DNA from: HGM04593 sp045634365
GTDB lineage: Bacteria > Bacteroidota > Bacteroidia > Bacteroidales > Bacteroidaceae
Assembly: GCA_045634365.1 (NCBI GenBank)
Contig: JAZRAC010000042.1
Coordinates: 62,001-126,000, forward strand
Length of the DNA stretch: 64,000 nucleotides
Direction of reading: 5' to 3'
Part shown: one piece after another, positions 25,881 to 33,899 of the stretch
How the letters are laid out: each line of letters begins with the position of its first letter
Numbering within the stretch: the stretch's first letter is position 1
Position numbers and translations under genes: made by a program
The notes under the pieces: generated by a model
Told to the model about the DNA's origin: nothing
Database searches by the model: none
The model's input: only the letters and a program-made list of their open reading frames with translations

Positions 25881-27260
25881 ATGAAAACAATTTGTTTCTA
25901 TTTCGAGATTCATCAAATCAGACAGTTGAAACGCTATCGTTTCTTCGACATTGGTAGCGACCACTACTACTATGATGATTATGCAAATGAGAGTGCAATT
26001 ACAGAAATTGCCGAAAAATCCTACATCCCTGCATTGTCTACAATGCTCGAAATGATTAAGGAGAATGACGGCGCATTTAAAGTGGCCTTCTCGGTGTCGG
26101 GCGTGGGCTTGGAGATGCTTGAATTGTATGCTCCCCAGGTTATAGAGCTCTTGCATGAGATTAACAAGACCGGTTGCTGCGAGTTCTTGTGTGAGCCCTA
26201 TTCGCACGGCCTCTCTTCTTTGGCCTCACGCGAGGTGTTCATGGAGGAGGTTCAGCGTCAGAACCGCAAGATAAAGGAACTCTTTGGCAAGAAACCCAAA
26301 GTGTTGCGTAACTCCGGTCTTATCTATTCGGATGAAATTGGTGAAATGGCTGCCTCTATGGGCTTCAAGGGTATGCTCTCCGAGGGTGCGAAGCATATTC
26401 TCGCTTGGAGAAGTCCTCACTTTGTGTACAACTGCGCCACAGCTCCCAATCTTAAATTGTTGCTCCGCGACTATAAGTTGTCCGACGATATTTCGTTGCG
26501 TTTCTCTAACCCCAAATGGAGCGAGTATCCTCTCTTTGCCGAAACTTATGTAGATTGGATTGCTTCTCTGCCCGAGGAGGATGAGGTTATAAATATCTTT
26601 ATGAACCTTCACGCTCTTGGTGTGTCGCAGCCTCTCTCTTCGCACATTCTGGATTTCTTGAAGGCTATCCCTGCTTGTGCAAAAGACCGTGGCATCAGCT
26701 TCTCTACTCCTTCGGAGATTATCGACAAGCATAAATCTGTTGGTCCTCTCGAAGTTTCTTACCCCCTCTCTTGGATGGACGAGGAGCGCGATGCAAGCTC
26801 TTGGTTGGGTAATACATTGCAGCGTGAGGCATTCGACAAATTGTATAGCCTTGCCGAGCGTATTTCTCTCTCGGACGACAAGAAATTGAAACAGGACTTC
26901 GACTATTTGCAGGCTGCCGAGAACCTTCGTTTTATGACTACAAAGCAGAATGGTATTATCACCGAGCGTTGCATATATGAGTCGCCCTACGATGCTTTTA
27001 CAAACTATATGAATATTTTGGGCGACTTTATGGCTCGCGTGCGTGCTCAATATCCCGAGGAGATTGACAACGAGGAACTTGGTGCATTGCAGCAGATGAT
27101 AGAGAACCAAGAGGTCGAGATTGTTCAGCTTGAAGCAGAGGTTGAGAGTTTGAAGACAAAGCTCGCTTCAAAGGCCAAGCGTGCTGCAAAGGCCGAGGCT
27201 GAACCTGCTCCTGCAAAGGAGGCAAAGTCCAAGAAGACTGCAAAAGCAAAGAAGGAGTAA
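25881..27260 (+). CDS. Glycoside hydrolase family 57 (alpha-amylase/glucan enzyme)
   Basis: 459 aa. It starts MKTICFYFEIHQIRQLKRYR, the usual Bacteroides GH57 start with the active-site EIHQ motif. Later come CEFLCEPYSHGLSSLASREV and LRNSGLIYSDEIGEMAASMG, corresponding to the conserved GH57 motifs. After the catalytic part (to about 390) there is a heptad-like coil (about 395-435) and an Ala/Lys-rich tail, low-complexity and possibly for oligomerisation or nucleic-acid or glycan contact. Reaction is hydrolysis or transglycosylation of alpha-glucan; 4-alpha-glucanotransferase activity is equally possible. It is the last gene of the glycogen operon. Confidence 0.88.
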   Translation: MKTICFYFEIHQIRQLKRYRFFDIGSDHYYYDDYANESAITEIAEKSYIPALSTMLEMIKENDGAFKVAFSVSGVGLEMLELYAPQVIELLHEINKTGCCEFLCEPYSHGLSSLASREVFMEEVQRQNRKIKELFGKKPKVLRNSGLIYSDEIGEMAASMGFKGMLSEGAKHILAWRSPHFVYNCATAPNLKLLLRDYKLSDDISLRFSNPKWSEYPLFAETYVDWIASLPEEDEVINIFMNLHALGVSQPLSSHILDFLKAIPACAKDRGISFSTPSEIIDKHKSVGPLEVSYPLSWMDEERDASSWLGNTLQREAFDKLYSLAERISLSDDKKLKQDFDYLQAAENLRFMTTKQNGIITERCIYESPYDAFTNYMNILGDFMARVRAQYPEEIDNEELGALQQMIENQEVEIVQLEAEVESLKTKLASKAKRAAKAEAEPAPAKEAKSKKTAKAKKE

Positions 27261-27275
27261 TAAACCTCTTTATAT

Positions 27276-27319
27276 AGTTCAAAAAAAAGGAAGCCCGCGG
27301 GCTTCCTTTTTTTTGAACT
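27276..27319 (+). terminator. Perfect palindromic terminator after GH57
   Basis: A 44-bp perfect palindrome: AGTTC, eight A, GGAAGCCCG and its complement, ending in eight T before GAACT. It works on paper in both orientations; it is 16 bp beyond the GH57 stop. Confidence 0.85.
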
Positions 27320-27375
27320 ATGCGTTCTTAGGGGCGTGCTCCGGTGTAATTTAGCCATATTGTTGCCAATAAATA

Positions 27376-27407
27376 GCGGTGACCTGTTTTAAAAAATGGG
27401 TCACCGC
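27376..27407 (-). terminator. Hairpin after the DUF4270 gene
   Basis: GCGGTGACC, 14-base AT-rich loop, GGTCACCGC. It is 25 bp beyond the DUF4270 stop on the minus strand and is a second barrier between the two converging operons. Confidence 0.65.
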
Positions 27408-27431
27408 CTTTTATGGTGTGTTCTTTCTGTT

Positions 27432-28802
27432 TTAATAATTGAACTTGCTGTATATAACCTCTACGGGAATGGTGTTGTTGGCTCCACCGTGTAGTTTTAC
27501 ATAGCTCATTTTTGTGTAGTGGCTCACTTTTATTACATTGCCGTTGCTGTCGGTGGTAATTTCAATGGGTATAAGTATCACCTTCTCCCAATCGGCATCG
27601 GCTTTGCCGGCCTGATATTCGTTGTAGCACGCCTTCACAAGCTCCGAGATATTGTTGAATGTGTATCGTTGGGTGTTGCTGGTAATGGTGGTGTAGAAGG
27701 AGGTTTTGTTGTCGCACACTTTGTTTTTAAGGAAGAATTCTTCCATATCTTTTTTGCGTACCATCAATAGGTAGGTGGATGGAGCGAAGTCTTCATTTTC
27801 ACTTGTGTTGTAGCAACCAAACTCAATCTTTACGGAGTTGAGTGTGTCGCCGGCACATTCTGTCATAATCTCGTCGATGGGTAGTTCAACTTCTGTGAAT
27901 ATGCCTGCGGGAGTTTTCAGGTAGGTGTGGTCGGGGTTCTTTACCAGCTCGCTTAAATCGCCGTTGTCGAATGTGTTGAGCTGCATAACCTCTTTGCCCG
28001 AATAGAAGGGTGAAATGAGTGTCTCTATGGAGTCTTTTTCGCCGCTACTGCTTGTAATGTAGTGTTGGAATGCTACTTCGAGACGGGAGCGATAGGAACT
28101 TATTACTGTTCCGTCGCCTTGTGTGCATTTTACATATATGCCTTTAAATACGTTGTTTATGAATACTTCGCTGTTTGCAAAATCGGAGGGGGTGCTGTAA
28201 TATTGTTTCACAAAGCGGTCCCCAATCTCGTTGGGAAGTTCTATTTCGATATTTGTGGCATATTCGTCGCTCGACAGGGAGTCGGGCTGTGAGTAGTCCT
28301 TTGCACTGAATACTTTTGTGGCGATGGGTTTTTTGTCGGGGTTGTAGTACTCTTTTATGTCGATATTGGTGTAATAGTCCTCCCCTTCGGATATAACGTT
28401 GTCAAGTTCATATACTTCGCACTTCATTGCGTTGTTCTCGTCGCCAACGAAGCTGTCGTAGTATATGCGCAGGCGGGTGAATTGCGAGGTGTTGTCTATT
28501 ACTCCCTCTTCGGGGAATATGAACCCGGAACCGCTGGCAAATTGAGTGGCGAATCCTGCCGAGAATGTGGTGCCTGTCTCGGGCTCGGTGTATCGTCCCA
28601 AATAGAGCTGGCCGGAGTTGTTCAGTATGGAGTTGTTGGCGTTGAGCGAGGTGCTTGTTGCTTGAAACTCCTTTTTGCCGGCTGTGACAATATCTTTGTC
28701 CGGTATTATGCTGCTTCCGATTGTCTCGGTGTTGTCGTCGCAACCAATGAACGCAATTGTTGCAATGGTGGCGAACAGAAATAATTGGAAGTTTCTCTTC
28801 AT
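27432..28802 (-). CDS. DUF4270 family lipoprotein
   Basis: 456 aa. The lipoprotein signal peptide ends in IAFIGC (Cys 20), so it is probably lipid-anchored and exported. The mature start DDNTETIGSSIIPDKD is characteristic of DUF4270, as is the beta-rich body with LGRYTEPETGTTFSAGFATQ. Function is unknown; it is a regular neighbour of the starch-synthase/panC genes in Bacteroides (recalled, not checked). It begins 20 bp after the starch-synthase gene and shares its promoter. Confidence 0.82.
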   Translation of the reverse strand: MKRNFQLFLFATIATIAFIGCDDNTETIGSSIIPDKDIVTAGKKEFQATSTSLNANNSILNNSGQLYLGRYTEPETGTTFSAGFATQFASGSGFIFPEEGVIDNTSQFTRLRIYYDSFVGDENNAMKCEVYELDNVISEGEDYYTNIDIKEYYNPDKKPIATKVFSAKDYSQPDSLSSDEYATNIEIELPNEIGDRFVKQYYSTPSDFANSEVFINNVFKGIYVKCTQGDGTVISSYRSRLEVAFQHYITSSSGEKDSIETLISPFYSGKEVMQLNTFDNGDLSELVKNPDHTYLKTPAGIFTEVELPIDEIMTECAGDTLNSVKIEFGCYNTSENEDFAPSTYLLMVRKKDMEEFFLKNKVCDNKTSFYTTITSNTQRYTFNNISELVKACYNEYQAGKADADWEKVILIPIEITTDSNGNVIKVSHYTKMSYVKLHGGANNTIPVEVIYSKFNY

Positions 28803-28822
28803 ATAATTAAATACCTGTGTGC

Positions 28823-29629
28823 TTAAATTATTGTATCGTAGAAGTTGTTGGTGGCCTCGTGGTGCTCCTCCTCGGCGGGCTTGGGAAGCACGGGCTTGCC
28901 AATGGATTTTGCATATTCGATGAGCGAGGGCGATACATTGTCGCCTTCTATTATTACTCCGTCGCTGTATCTTATGGCGAGTTTGGCAAGTTCTTCGTAC
29001 GATGTGGGGGAGGCTGTGCCGTCGAGCAGGTCGATTGTCATATCCTTGTGAAGGGTTTTTTGTAGGAAGCCTTCGGGGAATGTGCTGTTGAAATTATCGT
29101 CGTAAAGAGATATTACAATCTTGGAACCGCGGAACGAGGGCTCCTCCTTGTATGCGCTTCTCACGTACAGGGGTACAAGTGCCGATATCCAGCCGTGGCA
29201 GTGGATAATGTCGGGGCTCCAATTTGATTTTTTCACTGTTTCCAATACGCCGCGTGCAAAGAAGATTGTGCGCTCGTCGTTGTCGCTATAATCGTTGCCG
29301 TTGGCATCGGTGGTGAGCAAGCGGTTGTGGAAATAGTCTTCGTTGTCGATGAAATAGACCTGCATACGTGCTGCTTGCAACGATGCTACCTTTATGATTA
29401 GAGGGTGGTCGGTGTCGTCGATTATAAGGTTCATTCCCGAAAGGCGTATAACCTCGTGCAGTTGGTTGCGTCTTACGTTGATGGTGCCCCACTTGGGTGT
29501 GAATACTCTGATCTCTTTTCCGCTATCTTGTGTGAATTGAGGAAGATAGCGACCTATGTTTGCGATAGTCGATTCGGGTACGAAGGGTGTAATTTCCTGA
29601 GTAATAAATAGTACTTTGCTTGTTTTCAT
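28823..29629 (-). CDS. Short glycogen/starch synthase (GT5 N-terminal domain only)
   Basis: 268 aa from ATG 29629. It has the start of a GT5 synthase (KVLFITQEITPFVPESTIAN), including the RVFTPKWGTINVRRNQLHEV and DIIHCHGWISALVPLYVRSA segments. It ends where the second Rossmann domain would begin, so the C-terminal donor-binding half with its E-x7-E motif is missing. Such stand-alone N-domains are standard in Bacteroides, so this is a family form rather than a fresh truncation. Partnership with the GT4 protein is an inference. An upstream frame to 29677 is rejected because the promoter puts transcription start near 29668. Confidence 0.82.
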   Translation of the reverse strand: MKTSKVLFITQEITPFVPESTIANIGRYLPQFTQDSGKEIRVFTPKWGTINVRRNQLHEVIRLSGMNLIIDDTDHPLIIKVASLQAARMQVYFIDNEDYFHNRLLTTDANGNDYSDNDERTIFFARGVLETVKKSNWSPDIIHCHGWISALVPLYVRSAYKEEPSFRGSKIVISLYDDNFNSTFPEGFLQKTLHKDMTIDLLDGTASPTSYEELAKLAIRYSDGVIIEGDNVSPSLIEYAKSIGKPVLPKPAEEEHHEATNNFYDTII

Positions 29630-29674
29630 TTTCTTCTTTACTGTCTTTCGCCGAGGGGTATTACGCGGCTTTTG

Positions 29675-29706
29675 CAAAGTTACGAAAAATGCGGCATTGT
29701 AGCAAA
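29675..29706 (-). promoter_or_regulatory. Promoter for starch synthase-DUF4270 operon
   Basis: On the minus strand TTTG (29703-29706), 20 nt, TAACTTTG (29675-29682): a perfect match to the Bacteroidota consensus. It sets the start of the downstream gene at 29629. Confidence 0.8.
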
Positions 29707-29983
29707 TTTATCCCCTTTTTTAAGCCTTTTTATGAGTAAAAAGAGCTTGATTTCCAAATGTTAACCTATTTTCACGTTTTTACGCGGCCTCTTCTGTGAG
29801 TGGGTGTGCTTTAATGGGAGTGGTGCATTTTTTTTCGGTATTTATTTCTTTTTGTGCATATTTGTTTGTTACTTTGCAGTCGCATTTTTTGAGAGGGTTG
29901 CTTTTGCTTGCTGTTTTGTTTGTGAGCAAGCTCTCGCGGGCTTTGATTAAGAGGCTCTTATACTATTGAAAATCATTATCGAG
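29707..29983. other. Divergent intergenic space, starch synthase / panC
   Basis: AT-rich sequence without a gene. The only signal toward panC is TTACTTTG near 29869, one base off the -7 consensus and lacking a properly spaced TTTG. Confidence 0.4.
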
Positions 29984-30823
29984 ATGAAAATAATTCACAC
30001 AATAAGCGAACTTAAAGAGGAGCTTGGTTGCTACCGCGCCATTGGTAAAAGCATAGGGCTTGTGCCCACGATGGGGGCCTTGCACAAAGGGCACGCGTCG
30101 CTCGTGGAACGTGCTGTTGCCGAAAATGATGTGGTGGTGGTGAGTGTTTTTGTGAACCCCACACAGTTCAACGACAAGAACGACCTTAAAAATTATCCAC
30201 GTACTTTGGAGGCCGATTGTGCTCTGCTCGAAGGTGTCGGTGCTGCCATTGCTTTTGCTCCGTCGGTAGAGGAGATGTATCCCGAGCCCGATACTCGTGA
30301 GTTCTCTTTTGCACCGCTCGATACGGTAATGGAGGGGGCTTGCCGTCCCGGCCATTTTAATGGCGTTGCACAGATTGTGAGCAAGCTCTTTTATGCGGTG
30401 GAGCCTGATAAAGCCTATTTTGGCGAGAAGGATTTTCAGCAGTTGGCTATAATTCGTGAGATGGTGCGCCGCTTGGGTCTTAATTTACAGATTGTCGGTT
30501 GCCCGATTGTGCGTGAGGCCGACGGGCTTGCGTTGAGCAGTCGTAACACCTTGCTCACAAGCGAAGAGCGTGAGCGTGCTCTCACAATCTCACGCACTCT
30601 GTTTGCCAGCCTCGATTTTGCAAAGAGCAATACTCTTGCTGCCACAAAGGCTTTTGTGGGGAAGGCTATCGATGAGACAGAGGGGCTGGAACTTGAATAT
30701 TACCAGATTGTGGATGGTAACACCTTGCAGCAGATTGAGGAGTGGAGCGACAGCGACTATGCTGTTGGTTGCATTGCTCTTTTCTGTGGCAAAATTCGTT
30801 TGATAGATAATATTAAATATTAA
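29984..30823 (+). CDS. panC: Pantothenate synthetase
   Basis: 279 aa. The nucleotidyl-transferase motifs are GLVPTMGALHKGHASLVERA (the HxGH equivalent) and LALSSRNTLL (the KMSKS-loop equivalent), plus FVNPTQFNDKNDLKNYPRTL. It joins pantoate and beta-alanine using ATP to make pantothenate, the coenzyme A precursor. I choose ATG 29984, which gives the normal N-terminus MKIIHTISELK; an in-frame TTG lies 18 bp upstream. panD follows after 16 bp, so both beta-alanine synthesis and its use are in one operon. Confidence 0.95.
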   Translation: MKIIHTISELKEELGCYRAIGKSIGLVPTMGALHKGHASLVERAVAENDVVVVSVFVNPTQFNDKNDLKNYPRTLEADCALLEGVGAAIAFAPSVEEMYPEPDTREFSFAPLDTVMEGACRPGHFNGVAQIVSKLFYAVEPDKAYFGEKDFQQLAIIREMVRRLGLNLQIVGCPIVREADGLALSSRNTLLTSEERERALTISRTLFASLDFAKSNTLAATKAFVGKAIDETEGLELEYYQIVDGNTLQQIEEWSDSDYAVGCIALFCGKIRLIDNIKY

Positions 30824-30839
30824 AATAAGGAGGGTGCTT

Positions 30840-31190
30840 ATGTTCCTGCAAATGATAAAATCCAAAATTCACTGTGCCACCGTAACCGAGGCTAACCTCA
30901 ATTATATGGGCAGCATCACAATAGATGAAAATTTGATGGAGGCTGCCGGAATGCTCGAAGGGGAGATGGTGCACGTGGTAAATAACAATAATGGCGAGCG
31001 CATTGTAACCTATATTATAAAAGGAGAGCGCGGCTCGGGGGTTATCTGCTTGAATGGTGCAGCGGCTCATAAGTTTAGCCCCGGTGATGTGGTAATTATA
31101 ATGGCCTATGCTATAATGTCGCCCGAGGAGGCTGCCGCTAATAAGCCCAAGGTGATATTCCCTCGCAGGGGTACCAATATGCTCGATTGA
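30840..31190 (+). CDS. panD: Aspartate 1-decarboxylase (proenzyme)
   Basis: 116 aa. LKSKIHCATVTEANLNYMGS-like start (here IKSKIHCATVTEANLNYMGS) contains the self-cleavage site between Gly and Ser that generates the pyruvoyl group. NGAAAHKFSPGDVVIIMAYA is the conserved C-terminal part. It makes beta-alanine from aspartate for panC. The start is set by a strong Shine-Dalgarno AAGGAGGG at 30827-30834, 5 nt before ATG 30840, which is unusual for this genome. Confidence 0.95.
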   Translation: MFLQMIKSKIHCATVTEANLNYMGSITIDENLMEAAGMLEGEMVHVVNNNNGERIVTYIIKGERGSGVICLNGAAAHKFSPGDVVIIMAYAIMSPEEAAANKPKVIFPRRGTNMLD

Positions 31191-31248
31191 GACTTCTCTT
31201 TTTGTGGCTGTATAGCCAAGGTGTTTGAATAATCTTTTATATTTATAT

Positions 31249-31285
31249 ACGAAAAAAGCACGGCGTTCAGCCGTGCTTTTTTCGT
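31249..31285. terminator. Bidirectional terminator between panD and GH20
   Basis: ACGAAAAAAGCACGGC, 5-base loop, GCCGTGCTTTTTTCGT: a 16-bp stem with A-run and T-run on either side, serving the + panCD and - GH20 transcripts. Confidence 0.85.
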
Positions 31286-31302
31286 ATGTGTACTTTCCGC
31301 AA

Positions 31303-33273
31303 TTATTTGCAGAAGTTCTCAACTTTTAGGTTGGTAATCTTGCTCTTGAAATTACCGGCCTTCTTCAAGGGGAATACAAGTGTGCGCACATAGTACATCT
31401 TGTCCTTGCCACCCTCGTTGTGATAGAGAGTCTTCTTGTTGAGTGTCTCTGTGAGCTTGCCGTTAATATAGAGCTTTGTCTCCTGCTGGTTACCGCTGAT
31501 GGTGATGGTTGCCTTCTCGCCGGGGAACAGCTGGTAGTTAAATGTGTTCAGGTAGCCGTCGCGTGCAAAGCCTAGCATGCCCGAAACAGGGTCGCTCAGA
31601 TAGAATACACCGTCGCGTGAGCCGAATAATGCTGTACCGCGCTCCTCTTTTGCAGCATCAACATCGAATGTTACAGAGTATTCGAATCCAATCTCCTCAA
31701 TGTCGTTTGTGCAGCCGGGAGTAACAGTGGCTGCTTCGAGGATGGTTCTCTTCTCGCCACTGAAACGGCCTGCAATGTTGAGTGCAGGAGCGTCGCTGAG
31801 TGAAAGGCGTGCCTTGTCGAATGCTTCATAAGAGAGGGTGGGCTGTGCGCCTGTCCACATTTTTACTGCCATAGTCTGCATTGCGGGGAACACACGGTAG
31901 TGAACATCTTTTGCGCTGATGCCGTTGCCGGGGTGGTCGTTCCACACGGCAAACATTCCACCCTTGATGTTGGGGTGACGCTCATCGAACTTCTTGTCGC
32001 CGATGGTGGCAGGGGTCCACTTTTTGTATAGATAATCGCAGTTGAGGTAGTCGTAGTAGTAACCGGCTGCGGGTACAATGTATACAAGGCCGTCGGGGAT
32101 GCTGATGAGGTCGTATCCCTGCTTAATCATTTCGTCGGGCTGTGCATAGGGGTTGTGCCAAGCTGTGAGAATTACATTCTCCGATTTTACGGGAGTTTCG
32201 CCGTTGGCGTGTGTGAGTGCGCCCCAAGCTACTGCCTGCTTGCCATATTTCTCAACGTGGCGTATGCAGTGGTCGGTGAAGTAACGGAACTTCTCAACCA
32301 CAGCCTTGTCGCGGTTAGAGTATTCGTCGGTACCAACATTCACGCGGGGTCCGCGGAATACAGGCTCGTCGCCTTTGAGGTACTCGTCGAAGAGAGAGTC
32401 GACAAATTGGTAGGTCTCCTCTTTGAAAAGGTCAAGGTGGTCGGTGCCATAATCCTTGCTAGCAATCTCGGGACGGAATTTAGAGAATGCGAGTGAGTGG
32501 GCGGGAACGTCAATTTCGGGGATAATCTCCACGTAGAGGCTCTCGGCAAGTTTCTGCAACTCTATGAATTCCTGCTTTGTGTAGTAGCCGTCGCGTGCTG
32601 TGAGGTTGGGGAAATACTCACTCTCCAAGCGGAATGCGCTGGGAGTTTTGTTCCAATCGTGCTCAAAGTACTGCTTGAAGGCGTTGTCGTTGAGGTGAAT
32701 CTGAAAAACATTCATCTTGTAGTATGACATAAACTGAACATACTCGCGCAAGAAGTCGATGGTGAAGAATTTGCGACCGCAGTCGAGCATAAAGCCACGC
32801 ATTGCATAGTCGGGCCAGTCGGTGATGTTGCCTTTGGGAAGCTCGGCGCCATTGGTCTGTTCCAAAATCTGCAACAGGGTGCGTGTGCCCCAGAATACAC
32901 CTTGTGCGGTGGGTGCGGTTACAGTAACCTTGTCGCCGATGGCAATCTTGTAGCCCTCGGTACCAAGTTTCTTGTTACGAGCTGTTGCAAGGCTGATGTC
33001 GCCTTTCGAGGCTTTGCCTGCAACTGCCTGTACTTCGTAGCCGAACATAGCCTTTATGTCTGCTGCAAATTGGAGGGCGATTTTCTCCATCTGTGCGTCG
33101 CCTTTCTTGTAGACGATTTTTGTTTCGGCGTTGATGGGGAGATTACCTACTCCGCCCTGCCATTGACGCAATTCGGGGATTACAAAAGGCTTCTCGTTCT
33201 TTGTGTTGTTTGCAACAGCGGGGAGTATAAGAAGTGCCGCTGCGGCAAGGAATAAAAAGATTCTTTTTCTCAT
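31303..33273 (-). CDS. GH20 beta-N-acetylhexosaminidase
   Basis: 656 aa with a signal peptide (to about residue 21, LILPAVA-N). A GH20b N-terminal domain (about 30-150) precedes the barrel, which begins YAMRGFMLDCGRKFFTIDFL and has EIIPEIDVPAHSLAF. The catalytic Asp-Glu pair is in NVGTDEYS (about residue 315). The last 150 residues form a beta-sandwich (LFGSRDGVFYLSDPVSGMLG), lectin- or LamG-like. It releases terminal GlcNAc or GalNAc from glycans outside the cytoplasm, consistent with host-mucin or peptidoglycan foraging. It lies 27 bp after the biotin-carrier gene, but its function is unrelated. Confidence 0.9.
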   Translation of the reverse strand: MRKRIFLFLAAAALLILPAVANNTKNEKPFVIPELRQWQGGVGNLPINAETKIVYKKGDAQMEKIALQFAADIKAMFGYEVQAVAGKASKGDISLATARNKKLGTEGYKIAIGDKVTVTAPTAQGVFWGTRTLLQILEQTNGAELPKGNITDWPDYAMRGFMLDCGRKFFTIDFLREYVQFMSYYKMNVFQIHLNDNAFKQYFEHDWNKTPSAFRLESEYFPNLTARDGYYTKQEFIELQKLAESLYVEIIPEIDVPAHSLAFSKFRPEIASKDYGTDHLDLFKEETYQFVDSLFDEYLKGDEPVFRGPRVNVGTDEYSNRDKAVVEKFRYFTDHCIRHVEKYGKQAVAWGALTHANGETPVKSENVILTAWHNPYAQPDEMIKQGYDLISIPDGLVYIVPAAGYYYDYLNCDYLYKKWTPATIGDKKFDERHPNIKGGMFAVWNDHPGNGISAKDVHYRVFPAMQTMAVKMWTGAQPTLSYEAFDKARLSLSDAPALNIAGRFSGEKRTILEAATVTPGCTNDIEEIGFEYSVTFDVDAAKEERGTALFGSRDGVFYLSDPVSGMLGFARDGYLNTFNYQLFPGEKATITISGNQQETKLYINGKLTETLNKKTLYHNEGGKDKMYYVRTLVFPLKKAGNFKSKITNLKVENFCK

Positions 33274-33300
33274 AAATAAATTATAGTTAGTTAATGTGTG

Positions 33301-33735
33301 TTATTCGAGAATTACAAGAGGGGCACCGTCGGCAACAGTGTCGCCTTTATTTACGGCGATTGAAACAACCTTTCCGTCGCGGTCGGCGTTGATGTTGTTC
33401 TCCATTTTCATAGCTTCGAGCACAACCACTGTGTCGCCTTTCTTCACTGTGTCGCCAACGTTCACTTTTACATCTATAATTACGCCGGGCAGGGGAGTTT
33501 TTATGGCGTTGCCGCTTACGGGTGCTGCTGTGGGTGCTGCTGCGGGCTTGGGTGCTGCTGCGGGCTTGGGTGCTGCCACGGGCTTTACTTTTACCACGGG
33601 TTTTTCCTCTTTGGCTTTTTCCCACTCTACTGTGTATTCTGTGCCGTTAACTATTGCTTTGGCTGTTGTTTCGCCGGCCTCTTCAATGGTAACCTGATAT
33701 TGGTTGCCGTTGATGGTATATTTGTACTCTTTCAT
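33301..33735 (-). CDS. Biotin carboxyl carrier protein of a decarboxylase/carboxylase
   Basis: 144 aa. The C-terminal biotinyl domain (about 70-144) has VVVLEAMKMENNI with the biotin-accepting lysine in EAMKM. An Ala/Pro/Lys-rich linker (about 48-68) with three near-identical KPAAAP units gives the swinging arm. The N-terminal 45 residues (YTINGNQYQVTIEEAGETTA) match the usual start of the Bacteroides carrier. It shuttles carboxyl groups for the carboxyltransferase encoded 164 bp upstream. Confidence 0.9.
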   Translation of the reverse strand: MKEYKYTINGNQYQVTIEEAGETTAKAIVNGTEYTVEWEKAKEEKPVVKVKPVAAPKPAAAPKPAAAPTAAPVSGNAIKTPLPGVIIDVKVNVGDTVKKGDTVVVLEAMKMENNINADRDGKVVSIAVNKGDTVADGAPLVILE

Positions 33736-33741
33736 AATTGT

Positions 33742-33888
33742 TTATCTGTTAAGGTTGTTCCAATTTTTGTTTATGTAGGTGATTGTGAGCACGCCGCTCT
33801 CTTCGTCGTGGATGTTGTCGCCGAGGAAATTGCTCATTGCCATTGTTATTGCGGCAACTACTGCTCCGTCTATTTTTTCTTCTTTCAT
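33742..33888 (-). CDS. 48-aa OadG-tail/epsilon-like small protein
   Basis: An ATG (33886-33888) opens a 48-codon frame that begins MKEEKIDGAVVAAITMAMSN and contains GDNIHDEESGVLTITYI. It starts 11 bp after the carboxyltransferase stop and ends 6 bp before the carrier ATG, so it belongs to the operon. The HDEESGVLTI block resembles the soluble C-terminus of Bacteroidota OadG-type gamma subunits, and size resembles the epsilon subunit of Veillonella methylmalonyl-CoA decarboxylase (from memory). It lacks any transmembrane helix. An assembly role between carrier and carboxyltransferase is inferred. Confidence 0.78.
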   Translation of the reverse strand: MKEEKIDGAVVAAITMAMSNFLGDNIHDEESGVLTITYINKNWNNLNR

Positions 33889-33899
33889 AATGGTGCTTG

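Noticed and set aside
29630..29677. Longer start for the short starch synthase
   Set aside because: The perfect promoter at 29675-29706 places transcription start downstream of this extension.
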